This document shows positions 1 to 6,992 of a DNA stretch of 64,000 nucleotides, one piece after another. The translations under genes and the position numbers were made by a program. The notes beneath the pieces are model-generated. The model saw nothing but the letters and a program-made list of their open reading frames with translations. It had not been told where the DNA came from and searched no databases. Numbering within the stretch: position 1 is the stretch's first letter; each line of letters opens with the position of its first letter. The stretch covers positions 186,001 to 250,000 of the forward strand of contig NZ_BNBD01000005.1 in the NCBI RefSeq assembly GCF_014654785.1, given 5' to 3'. The DNA comes from Streptomyces mashuensis. Its GTDB lineage: Bacteria; Actinomycetota; Actinomycetes; Streptomycetales; Streptomycetaceae.

Positions 1-447
1 GACGCATCCCGCGCGGTGATCAGCTGCGTGGGTGGCGCGGACGTCCACTTCTCGCCAGGACTCACCCTGCACACCCAGCACTCCCGCATCACCGGCACCG
101 CCACCTACACCTGCACCGGCATCGACCCCCGCTCCCACCCGACCTCCGCCCGGTCAATCATCAAGGGCGCCGGCGAGACCAGTTGCCTGGGCATCGCGAG
201 CACCGCCGTGGAGGAGATCACCTGGAACACGGGTGAACACAGCAAGGTCCTCTACGAGCGCCACAACCTGGTCCAGCCGGTGTCCGGGGAGACCGTAGCC
301 GCCGTCGACGGCAGGGTCGTCGAGGGCAAGTACAAGGGCCGCACGGTGGCGTCCCCCGGCGCGCAACTCACCCTCCGGCCCCTCGACTGCGCGTCGCCGC
401 AGGGCGTCGACACCATCAACGGCCCGACGACGCTGGTCATCACCTGA
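1..447 (+). CDS. Secreted hypothetical protein (5' end outside window)
   Basis: The reading frame is open from the first base of the window, so the true start and any signal peptide lie upstream; a GTG at 16 is in frame but reads as an internal codon. The visible 148 residues are polar and Thr/Ser-rich and hold four cysteines (in SCVGG, YTCTG, TSCLG and DCAS), which suggests two disulfides and an exported, beta-rich domain. It ends with TGA at 445-447. I do not recognise the family. Export is inferred from the cysteine pattern only. Confidence 0.55.
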   Translation, partial: DASRAVISCVGGADVHFSPGLTLHTQHSRITGTATYTCTGIDPRSHPTSARSIIKGAGETSCLGIASTAVEEITWNTGEHSKVLYERHNLVQPVSGETVAAVDGRVVEGKYKGRTVASPGAQLTLRPLDCASPQGVDTINGPTTLVIT

Positions 448-489
448 CCCCGGCGCCGGACCGCGGCGGCCGGTCAGTAGGTTGAGCGG

Positions 490-1035
490 ATGTCCTCGCA
501 CCCCGTGCTCCTCCTGCTGTCCGGAAGCCTGCGGTCCGGCTCGTCCAACGAGGCCGCGCTGCGCACCGCGCAGGCCGTCGCCCCCGCGCACGTACGCCCG
601 GTCCTCTACGCCGGCCTCGCCGGCCTCCCGCACTTCAACCCCGACCACGACACCGAGCCGCTGCCGGCCCCCGTCGCCGCCCTGCGCGCGGCCATCGCCG
701 AGGCGGCGGCCGTTCTCGTGTGCACGCCGGAGTACGCGGGCACGCTGCCCGGCTCGTTCAAGAACCTGCTCGACTGGACCGTCGGCGGCACCGAGATCTG
801 CGACAAGCCGGTGGCCTGGCTCAACGTGGCCGCCCCCGGCCGCGGCCAGGGCGCCGAGGCCACGCTGCGGACCGTACTGGGCTACACCGGCGCCCACATC
901 GTCGAGCCCGCCTGCGCGCAGATCCCCGTGCACCCCCAGTCGGTGGGGGCGGACGGCACGGTCACGGACCCGGCCGTACGGGACCGCATCCGCGACGTGG
1001 TCGCGCTCCTCACGGCGGCGGAGGCGCAGCCGTGA
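490..1035 (+). CDS. NADPH-dependent FMN reductase family protein
   Basis: This 181-residue protein has the flavodoxin-like fold of the NADPH-dependent FMN reductase family. The phosphate-binding loop GSLRSGSSN is at residues 12-20, and the family signature TPEYAGTLPGSFKN at 79-92 contacts the flavin ring. It probably reduces FMN, quinones or related electron acceptors in the cytoplasm. The next gene starts inside its stop codon (GTGA), so the two are likely co-translated. The ATG at 490 precedes the conserved first beta strand directly. Confidence 0.88.
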   Translation: MSSHPVLLLLSGSLRSGSSNEAALRTAQAVAPAHVRPVLYAGLAGLPHFNPDHDTEPLPAPVAALRAAIAEAAAVLVCTPEYAGTLPGSFKNLLDWTVGGTEICDKPVAWLNVAAPGRGQGAEATLRTVLGYTGAHIVEPACAQIPVHPQSVGADGTVTDPAVRDRIRDVVALLTAAEAQP

Positions 1036-1694
1036 CCCGGCCCGTGACCCGGCAGCTGCGGGCGACGGCGGACGCGTACGACGCCGTGGCCACGCGCTAC
1101 GCCGCGCTGTTCCGCGACAGCCTCGCCGGCAGCCCCGTGGACCGCGCGACGATCGCCGCGTTCGCCGACTCGGTACGGGACGCGGGTGCCGCCGGGGCCG
1201 CCGGTGCCGGTCCGGTCGCGGATCTGGGGTGCGGGCCGGGCCACCTGACCGCGCACCTCCGCGACCTGGGCCTCGACGCCTTCGGTGTCGACCTCTCCCC
1301 GGCAATGATCGACCTGGCCCGCGAGGCGTACCCGGACCTCCGCTTCGACGTAGGCGACATGACGGCGCTGCCCCTGCCGGACGGTTCGCTGAGCGGCATC
1401 CTGGCGTGGTACTCGTTCATCCACGCAACGCCGGACGACGTCCCGTCGTACGTAGCGGAGTGCGCCCGGCTCCTGGCCCCGGGCGGCCACCTGCTGCTGG
1501 GCTTCTTCGCACCGGAGACCGGCCACCCGGTGACGCCCTTCGACCACAAGGTCACGACGGCCTACCGCTGGCCGGTGGACGACCTGGCGGCCATGGCGAC
1601 CACGGTCGGCTTGGAGGAGGTCGCCCGCACCCTGCGGCAACCGGCCGAGGGCGAACGGTTCGGGCAGGGACGGTTGTTGCTGCGTCGCCGGTGA
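1032..1694 (+). CDS. Class I SAM-dependent methyltransferase
   Basis: The product is about 220 residues. The SAM-binding motif I, DLGCGPG, is at residues 64-70, followed by an acidic motif II (GVDLSP), the GDMTALPLPDGS segment and a WYSFIH motif, as in the methyltransferase_11 class. The GTG start at 1032 overlaps the TGA of the FMN reductase by four bases, which implies translational coupling. The substrate cannot be read from the sequence. The gene is followed by a convergent hydrolase gene. Confidence 0.85.
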   Translation: MTRPVTRQLRATADAYDAVATRYAALFRDSLAGSPVDRATIAAFADSVRDAGAAGAAGAGPVADLGCGPGHLTAHLRDLGLDAFGVDLSPAMIDLAREAYPDLRFDVGDMTALPLPDGSLSGILAWYSFIHATPDDVPSYVAECARLLAPGGHLLLGFFAPETGHPVTPFDHKVTTAYRWPVDDLAAMATTVGLEEVARTLRQPAEGERFGQGRLLLRRR

Positions 1695-1772
1695 GGGGCT
1701 GCCGTGCCCGCTGTCGGCGTTGTCAGGGCTGACAGCGGCCACGGCGCGTGCGCCGGCGGTGGCGCTGTTGCC

Positions 1773-2528
1773 TCAGCCCTTGCGCAGGGTGCGGTCGAGG
1801 AGGGGCAGCAGGCGGTCCCAGTGGTGCTGGAGTGCGTCCGGGTTGAAGGCGTCGGTGTCCGACATGGTGAAGCCGTGGACGGTGCCGGGGTACGTCTCGG
1901 TGGTGTAGGTGACGCCGGCGGCGTCCAGCGCCTTGTCGAGCTCGCCCAGTGCCTCGGGCGTCATGTCGCCCTCGGCGAGGCCGATGTGGACCTCGGCGGT
2001 GAGCGTGTCGAGGACGCGGTGCGGGCTGTTCGGCGCGTCCGTCACCAGGAAACCCGGGTGGAAGCCGGCCATGGCGGCCACCTTGCCGGGGTGGGCCGCG
2101 GCCGTGCGCAGCGCCAGGGGCGCGCCCATGCAGTAGCCGATCACGCCGACCGGTCCGTCGGCGACCTCGGGCTGTGCGGCGAGGAAGCCGAGGTAGGCGT
2201 CGGCGTCGCGCAGGATCCCGTCGACGGTGAATTCCTGGATCAGGGGCATCAGCTGGGAGATGACCGCGGGCCGCTCGTCCTCCCCGATGTGCTCGGGCAG
2301 TTCGAGGACCGGTGCGGGCCGGTGCCGGTAGTACAGGTTGGGTACGAGCACGTAGTAGCCGTGCCCGGCCAGTTCGAGGGCCTTCTTCTCCAGCTCGGGC
2401 CGCAGGCCGAAGGCGTCCATGTACAGCAGCACCGCCGGGTGCTGCTCGCCGGTGCCGGTTTCGGGGTAGGCGGCGAAGGCGTCGGCCCGGCCGTCTGCGG
2501 TGGGGATCAGTAACGTCTTGGCGGGAAT
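1773..2528 (-). CDS. Dienelactone hydrolase family protein, apparent ATT start
   Basis: This is an alpha/beta-hydrolase of the dienelactone hydrolase family, 251 residues from the start chosen here. The nucleophile elbow GYCMG places Cys133 as nucleophile, with Asp188 and His218 (GTVHGF) completing the triad. No ATG, GTG or TTG exists in frame at the N-terminus expected for the family (PAKTLLIPTADGRADAF). An ATT lies exactly where Met is expected, nine bases after AAGGA, so I place the start there. The nearest ordinary start, a GTG at 2432, would delete the first beta strand. The sixth codon is TTA (2511-2513), rare in Streptomyces and dependent on the bldA tRNA. The start overlaps the end of the upstream DUF849 gene by 22 bases, so coupled translation is plausible. 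Confidence 0.8.
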   Translation of the reverse strand: MPAKTLLIPTADGRADAFAAYPETGTGEQHPAVLLYMDAFGLRPELEKKALELAGHGYYVLVPNLYYRHRPAPVLELPEHIGEDERPAVISQLMPLIQEFTVDGILRDADAYLGFLAAQPEVADGPVGVIGYCMGAPLALRTAAAHPGKVAAMAGFHPGFLVTDAPNSPHRVLDTLTAEVHIGLAEGDMTPEALGELDKALDAAGVTYTTETYPGTVHGFTMSDTDAFNPDALQHHWDRLLPLLDRTLRKG

Positions 2529-3343
2529 GGCGGATCTTCCTTCCGTTCTGGCCGGCCGGGTCGTACCGGCCCGTCCGGCGAAGATCCACGATCACCGCCG
2601 TCGTCGGCGAGGTCAAGCCTCGCACCGTCCAGGAGCGTGCGCGCCGCCTGGACCAGCGCCGCGTTGTCCCGTGCGGTGGACCCGTCGGGCAGGACGAGCA
2701 CGTCCTCCAGCCCGGTCCGCGCGTCCAGCCCCAGCCGCCCCGCCAGGCGCAGCACCGGCCAGGCCCCGCCCTCCTCGCCGTGCAGCAGCACGGGCAGGCG
2801 CTGTACGGCGGGGTCCAGCTCCTTCAGCAGGGCGGTGGCCGTCCCGGCGGCCGTCGCCGGTTCGGTGTCGGTGACCTCCGCCAGCACCCGCAGGACGCGG
2901 CCGGCCAGCGGCGAGGCCAGGAACCGGCGCGCCGCCCCCGTACCCGACCAGACGCCCGCCTCCACGCCGACCCCCCGGTCGAGCAGCGCCCGGGCCACCT
3001 CCTCGGCACCCTCCTCGTGCCAGTTGACCGAGGCGTGGTCGGGCAGCACGGTCCAGGACCGCACGAGGGCCACCCGCCGCTCGGGGTCCGGCACCGCCCA
3101 CGCCCCGGTCGTGACCCCGACACGTATACCGGCCGGCACGGCCCGGCGCACCGCCGTGACGGCCTGCGCGACCGCGTCGGGCGCCAGTGAGTCGTACCCC
3201 TCGGCGTCCTTCGGGTGGAGGTGGACGTCCTCCGCCCCGGCCTCCACGGCCCGTGCGGCCTCGGCGGCCAGCACCCCCGGCGCCACGGGCAGCGAAGGCC
3301 ACTCGGCGCGCGTCCGCGCCCCGTTCAGGCATACCTGCAACAT
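2507..3343 (-). CDS. DUF849/BKACE-like beta-keto acid cleavage enzyme
   Basis: The N-terminus MLQVCLNGAR and the motif EDVHLHPKDAEG (metal-binding His41 and His43) mark the DUF849 (BKACE) family. These zinc-dependent enzymes condense beta-keto acids with acetyl-CoA, giving acetoacetate and a new acyl-CoA. The protein is 278 residues, near family length. The ATG at 3343 fits the family start; a second in-frame ATG at 3373 would add MSVRPGIVAG. The C-terminal 30 residues are Pro/Arg-rich and not conserved. The gene overlaps the dienelactone hydrolase gene by 22 bases, forming a two-gene operon. Confidence 0.8.
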   Translation of the reverse strand: MLQVCLNGARTRAEWPSLPVAPGVLAAEAARAVEAGAEDVHLHPKDAEGYDSLAPDAVAQAVTAVRRAVPAGIRVGVTTGAWAVPDPERRVALVRSWTVLPDHASVNWHEEGAEEVARALLDRGVGVEAGVWSGTGAARRFLASPLAGRVLRVLAEVTDTEPATAAGTATALLKELDPAVQRLPVLLHGEEGGAWPVLRLAGRLGLDARTGLEDVLVLPDGSTARDNAALVQAARTLLDGARLDLADDGGDRGSSPDGPVRPGRPERKEDPPFPPRRY

Positions 3344-3373
3344 GCCCGCGACTATGCCAGGCCGCACTGACAT

Positions 3374-3809
3374 CCCTGCCCGGTCGGCCCTGTCACCACC
3401 CTTGGGGGGCCTACGCGTTGTGCAACAACTCGGCCGGCGGGGCGGTGCGCTGCCGCGCGGGTGGTGGGGGCGCGGGGGTGGCTCGGCAGCTGCGGCGCGG
3501 AGAGCGTGGTTCGGCCTGTGGGGGGTTTGGTGGCGCAGCAACTGCGGCCCAGAGTGTGGGTTGCCCCGTCGGGCGTGTGGTGGTGCGCCTTGGCGGTGGG
3601 GTGGCGATTGCGACGGCGTCGGGCGTGCCTTGTAGGGCGTAGGGCGGCGCCGGGTTGGGGTGGTGCGGCAGCTGCGGGCCGGCGGGCAGCGTGGGCCGGC
3701 CTGTCGTGTGTGTGGGGTCGTGGTCTGCGATGTGGTGCCGTGCGGCGGCGCCGGGTGTGCCCGCAGCGCGCGGGCTGCCGCACGACAGGTCCCCCACCGG
3801 TGCGGCGCG
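3374..3809. other. G-rich intergenic region with imperfect repeats
   Basis: No convincing gene is present here. A short inverted repeat GTTGT-GCA-ACAAC lies near 3418. Three imperfect copies of a GGCAGCTGCGG-like motif occur near 3484, 3534 and 3665, separated by G-rich tracts. The open frames on both strands are low-complexity Arg/Gly/Pro products of GC bias. Confidence 0.5.
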
Positions 3810-4064
3810 TCAGCCGGTGCGCGTGGGGGTGCGGCGGATGAGTGCGCGCAGTGCGGCGGGTGGGATGGTGAGGATGTTGTGGGGGGCGTCGCTCTCGCGG
3901 AGGTGGACCCGACCTACGGTGCCGGGGGTGTCGGCTAGCTCTATGCATTCGTCGTCTGTTCCACCAGAGCTGAAGCTCGACTTCTGCCAGCGAGCGACTT
4001 CTATGCATTCGCCGCCTCCCGCGCTACCGCTGTAAGTCGACTTCTGCCATGTGAAGCGGGACAC
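3810..4064 (-). CDS. DUF397 domain protein with duplicated N-terminal motif
   Basis: This 84-residue protein carries the DUF397 signature: WQKSSFSSGG, ECIEL and a C-terminal LTIPPAALRALI segment. The N-terminal motif is partly duplicated, because WQKSTYSGS...ECIEVA precedes WQKSSFSSGG...ECIELA. The GTG start at 4064 has a GAAAGG site seven bases upstream and lies ten bases after the XRE gene stop, so both sit in one operon. DUF397 proteins typically accompany XRE/DUF5753 regulators in WhiJ-type developmental modules. The precise role is inferred. Confidence 0.85.
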   Translation of the reverse strand: MSRFTWQKSTYSGSAGGGECIEVARWQKSSFSSGGTDDECIELADTPGTVGRVHLRESDAPHNILTIPPAALRALIRRTPTRTG

Positions 4065-4074
4065 GGCGTACCTT

Positions 4075-4962
4075 TCAAAGTTCGTACAGCAAGTGCTGGA
4101 CCAGGGCGAACGAATCTCTCCTCGCATGGAACTCGGGTTCGATCGGCGCGTCAATCGGCTCCAGCGCCACGGCGCTGAGGCTGTCGAATGCGGTGGAGAA
4201 GTTGCGGAGATGCTCCTGGTCGCTGACGAATGGTGACGAGATCGGCTGCTCCACATAGACGGTGTTCAGCTCTGTAGCGGTGGCCTCATAGATCACGAAC
4301 GGTGTGCTGAACTGCACGGGGTAGACGCCGGACCGAAGTGGCAGGACCTGCACGCGCACGTTCGGTAGCCGGGCCATGTTCACCAGGTGCTCGATCTGCC
4401 CTCGCATGACCTCGGCCGGTACGAATTGCATGCGCAGTGCTGTCTCGTGGATCACGGTGTGGAACTGCAGTGTGCCTTCTTGCAACGCTTGCTGTCGGCG
4501 TAGCCGGAACTCTACGTATCTCGCACGCGTTGCTGGATCTGCGTCCGGTTCGCCCCCTCGGAACAACGCTTCCATGTAGGCAGGGCTCTGGAGCAGCCCC
4601 GGCATGTACAGCCACTGAAACGACCGGCAGCCGATCGCCGAGTACTCCAGCTCAGCCAAGTCCAGGGCCTGGGCGGGGAGAAGCGTCTTGTACTCCGACC
4701 ACCACCCCTTCCCCGACGCCTGCGCCATCGCCACCAGCGCGTCAATCAGCGGCTCAGATCGGCAACCGTAGGCGGCCGCAAGCGCCCGCAGCTTCACCTC
4801 TGGAATGGCCGTTCGAGCCGCCTCGATGTGGCCCAGGTGTGCCGGACCGAGGTCGGCGGCTGCCGCCGCCGCGCCGACCGACATGCCCGCGGCCAGCCGC
4901 AGCCTGCGCAGCTCGATGCCCAAACGCCGCTGCCGCTGCGTCGGGTTGGTGCGGAGACCCAC
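4075..4962 (-). CDS. WhiJ-like XRE regulator (HTH + DUF5753)
   Basis: The protein has 295 residues from a GTG that follows an AAAGGAGG site by seven bases. An N-terminal XRE helix-turn-helix (about residues 10-65, ELRRLRLAAGMSV) is followed by a DUF5753 ligand-like domain. The latter includes the typical segments WLYMPGLLQSPAYMEALF, ETALRMQF and VQVLPLRSGVYP. It is the DNA-binding member of a WhiJ/AbaA-type module with the downstream DUF397 gene and the divergent ATPase gene. Such modules modulate development and antibiotic production in Streptomyces. The target here is unknown. Confidence 0.88.
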   Translation of the reverse strand: MGLRTNPTQRQRRLGIELRRLRLAAGMSVGAAAAAADLGPAHLGHIEAARTAIPEVKLRALAAAYGCRSEPLIDALVAMAQASGKGWWSEYKTLLPAQALDLAELEYSAIGCRSFQWLYMPGLLQSPAYMEALFRGGEPDADPATRARYVEFRLRRQQALQEGTLQFHTVIHETALRMQFVPAEVMRGQIEHLVNMARLPNVRVQVLPLRSGVYPVQFSTPFVIYEATATELNTVYVEQPISSPFVSDQEHLRNFSTAFDSLSAVALEPIDAPIEPEFHARRDSFALVQHLLYEL

Positions 4963-5225
4963 TCCCGTTCCTCCTTTGCTCGGGCCCAGTCTGCCGGTTC
5001 GTCGCGCCGTCGAGGCACTCGTTAGAGGCAAAACCGCCAAGCGGGTTGCTGATCCGCAACCGCTATCCCTACCGTCGAAGACGAACCGCCCGCCCACCCG
5101 GCGCCGTAAGCCGGAAGTGCACCCGCGCGCGCCCTCAAAGCCCCGTCCGGCAGCGGCAGCGCAACGGCAACGCCACCGCATGCGCCCAGCCACCGCGCGG
5201 GCCCCCGGACTCCAGGAGCCGCATC

Positions 5226-5684
5226 ATGAGCCCTGTCACCACCGTCCCCACCACCCGCACCGGCGGTGCCGCGTTTCCGCCGCGCAGTGACTTCTCGCTC
5301 GTCTTCCCGCCCGCACCCGCGTGGGTCAGGGGCGCGCGGGAAGCCGTGCGGACGGCGCTCCTCATCGCGCGGCGCGAGGAGCTCGTGCCGATGGCGATGC
5401 TGCTGACCTCGGAGGTCGTGACGAACGCCGTCAACGCCTGCCGCCGGCACCGGTGTTCCGTGCCCGTGACGGTGACCGTCTCGTGGATGTCCGGAGGGGC
5501 GCTGCTCGTCCTGGTGTACGACGGCGCGCCGGGCGTGCCCGAGGCGTACGACGCGCGCGCCCGCGCCGAGGAGGAGCGTGGGCGCGGGTTGCTGCTCGTG
5601 CGGGCGTGCGCCGCCGACTGGGGGGTGTGCCGGGGCCCGGGGCAGGGGCCCGGCAAGGCGGTGTGGTTCCGGCTGGTCAGCTGA
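5226..5684 (+). CDS. Anti-sigma-factor-like histidine kinase-type ATPase
   Basis: This 152-residue protein resembles the RsbW/SpoIIAB-like HATPase_c group. It has the N-box-like segment LTSEVVTNAVNAC, then VYDGAPGVPE and a G-rich lid ERGRGLLLVRACA. The ATG at 5226 follows an AGGAG site. It is divergent from the XRE regulator, the order usual for WhiJ/AbaA-like modules. It may act as a protein kinase or anti-sigma partner, which is inferred from family only. Its last eight bases overlap the convergent DUF2867 gene. Confidence 0.8.
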   Translation: MSPVTTVPTTRTGGAAFPPRSDFSLVFPPAPAWVRGAREAVRTALLIARREELVPMAMLLTSEVVTNAVNACRRHRCSVPVTVTVSWMSGGALLVLVYDGAPGVPEAYDARARAEEERGRGLLLVRACAADWGVCRGPGQGPGKAVWFRLVS

Positions 5685-6288
5685 CCGGCGACGTACGGGC
5701 CGGGTTCGTCGCCCACGCGCGGCCGACCGAGCGCAGCAGCGCCGGGTACACGCCCAGGTACCGGAAGGGCTTGATCGCGGCCATGTACGCCGCGCCACCA
5801 AGGCCGTTGGGCTTGACGAGGACGGTCATGTGGGCGCGGTGGCGGCCGGAGCCGGCCGGGCCGTCCGGGACCCAGCCCAGGTGGAGGATTCCGTGGACCG
5901 TCTTGTTGGCCATCTCGGCCGCCCACTCGTCCTGCGTGAGGTAGAGGGACGTGAAGCGGCCGTCGGGGAACGAGGGGCCCCGCGGGCCCTCGCGAAGGTC
6001 GGCCGGCAGGCGGTCCAGGAGGGTGGGGACGCGCGCGCCGAGTCCGGTTTCGGGGCGGTCCCAGCCGAGGGCGGCGCCGAGCTTCCAGCGGACGGCGAAG
6101 AGGAACCGTACGACGGGGGAGGAGCCCGGCCGCACCACCGGGCCCTCGGCGAACTGCCGGGCCAGGAGCGGGAGCTCGTCGGGGCCGCCCGGCGTCGGCA
6201 GGACCCAGACGTCCTCCACGTGGAAGTCGGGCGCGATCTCGTGGATGCGCCAGGGGCGTGAGGTGTGGGCGGTGCTGGGGAGTCTCAT
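5677..6288 (-). CDS. DUF2867 domain protein
   Basis: This 203-residue protein matches the DUF2867 pattern: an N-terminal RPWRIHEIAPDF segment, a central ARWK-like VRFLFAVRWKLGA, and a C-terminal VLVKPNGLGGAAYMAAIKPFRY segment. No enzymatic function is established for the family. It is divergent from a TetR gene with two identical palindromic operators between them, so it is probably the regulated target. The stop region overlaps the ATPase gene by eight bases. Confidence 0.78.
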   Translation of the reverse strand: MRLPSTAHTSRPWRIHEIAPDFHVEDVWVLPTPGGPDELPLLARQFAEGPVVRPGSSPVVRFLFAVRWKLGAALGWDRPETGLGARVPTLLDRLPADLREGPRGPSFPDGRFTSLYLTQDEWAAEMANKTVHGILHLGWVPDGPAGSGRHRAHMTVLVKPNGLGGAAYMAAIKPFRYLGVYPALLRSVGRAWATNPARTSPVS

Positions 6289-6310
6289 GAGTGAACCCCT
6301 GTCCCTATGA

Positions 6311-6330
6311 TCTATACGATGCCGTATAGA
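6311..6330. promoter_or_regulatory. TetR operator 1 (inverted repeat)
   Basis: Perfect inverted repeat with arms TCTATACG and CGTATAGA separated by ATGC. It is an exact arm match to a second site 34 bases downstream. It lies between the divergent DUF2867 and TetR genes. Confidence 0.85.
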
Positions 6331-6344
6331 GGAAGCGTAGGACT

Positions 6345-6364
6345 TCTATACGGCCCCGTATAGA
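6345..6364. promoter_or_regulatory. TetR operator 2 (inverted repeat)
   Basis: Second copy of the same inverted repeat, arms TCTATACG and CGTATAGA, with a different central tetranucleotide (GCCC). The conserved arms and variable centre suggest selection on repressor contacts. Confidence 0.85.
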
Positions 6365-6394
6365 GCTGCGGGGCGGCCGTGAGGGGAGACACAC

Positions 6395-6955
6395 ATGGGC
6401 GCCATCCGCACGCCGCGCGGCAAGTGGATCGAGGCGGGGCTGCGGGCCCTGTCGGCCGGCGGGCCGGACGCGGTCCGGGTCGAGGCGCTGGCGCAGGCGC
6501 TCGGGGTCAGCAAGGGCGGGTTCTACGGGTACTTCGCCAACCGCGACGCGCTGCTCACCGAGATGCTGGAGACCTGGGAACGCGAGGTCACCGACGAGAC
6601 CATCGGCCGCGTCGAGGCGGAGGGCGGCGACGCGCGGGAACGGCTGGCGCGGCTGACGGTGCTGGCCTCGTCGGGCGCCGGGCTGCTGACCGACGTCACG
6701 ACCGACCTCGCCATCCGCGACTGGGCCCGCCGTGACCCCGCGGTCGCGGAACGACTGCGGCGCGCGGACAACCGCCGGATGGCGTACCTGCGGTCGCTCT
6801 ACGGCGAGTTCTGCGCGGACGAGGCGGACGTCGAGGCCCGCTGCATGGTCACGTTCTCGGTGTGGATCGGCAACCACCTGGTCGCCGCCGACCACGGCCC
6901 GCGCAGCCGCACGGATGTGCTCCAGACGATCAGGGCCCGGCTGCTGGCGCCCTGA
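6395..6955 (+). CDS. TetR/AcrR family repressor
   Basis: The protein has 186 residues with an N-terminal TetR helix-turn-helix (VEALAQALGVSKGGFYGYFANRDALL) and a variable C-terminal ligand domain. The ATG at 6395 follows a GAGGGGAG site. It is divergent from the DUF2867 gene, and two identical palindromes sit in the shared 106-base promoter region. Autoregulation together with control of DUF2867 is the simplest reading. The ligand is unknown. Confidence 0.88.
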   Translation: MGAIRTPRGKWIEAGLRALSAGGPDAVRVEALAQALGVSKGGFYGYFANRDALLTEMLETWEREVTDETIGRVEAEGGDARERLARLTVLASSGAGLLTDVTTDLAIRDWARRDPAVAERLRRADNRRMAYLRSLYGEFCADEADVEARCMVTFSVWIGNHLVAADHGPRSRTDVLQTIRARLLAP

Positions 6956-6992
6956 CGACGGGAGCTCCCGACACCCTCACGATCCCTCACCC

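Noticed and set aside
3411-3860. Small genes in the G-rich gap before the DUF397 gene
   Set aside because: All open frames are Gly/Arg/Trp or Pro/Thr low-complexity without plausible starts; nothing resembles a protein family.
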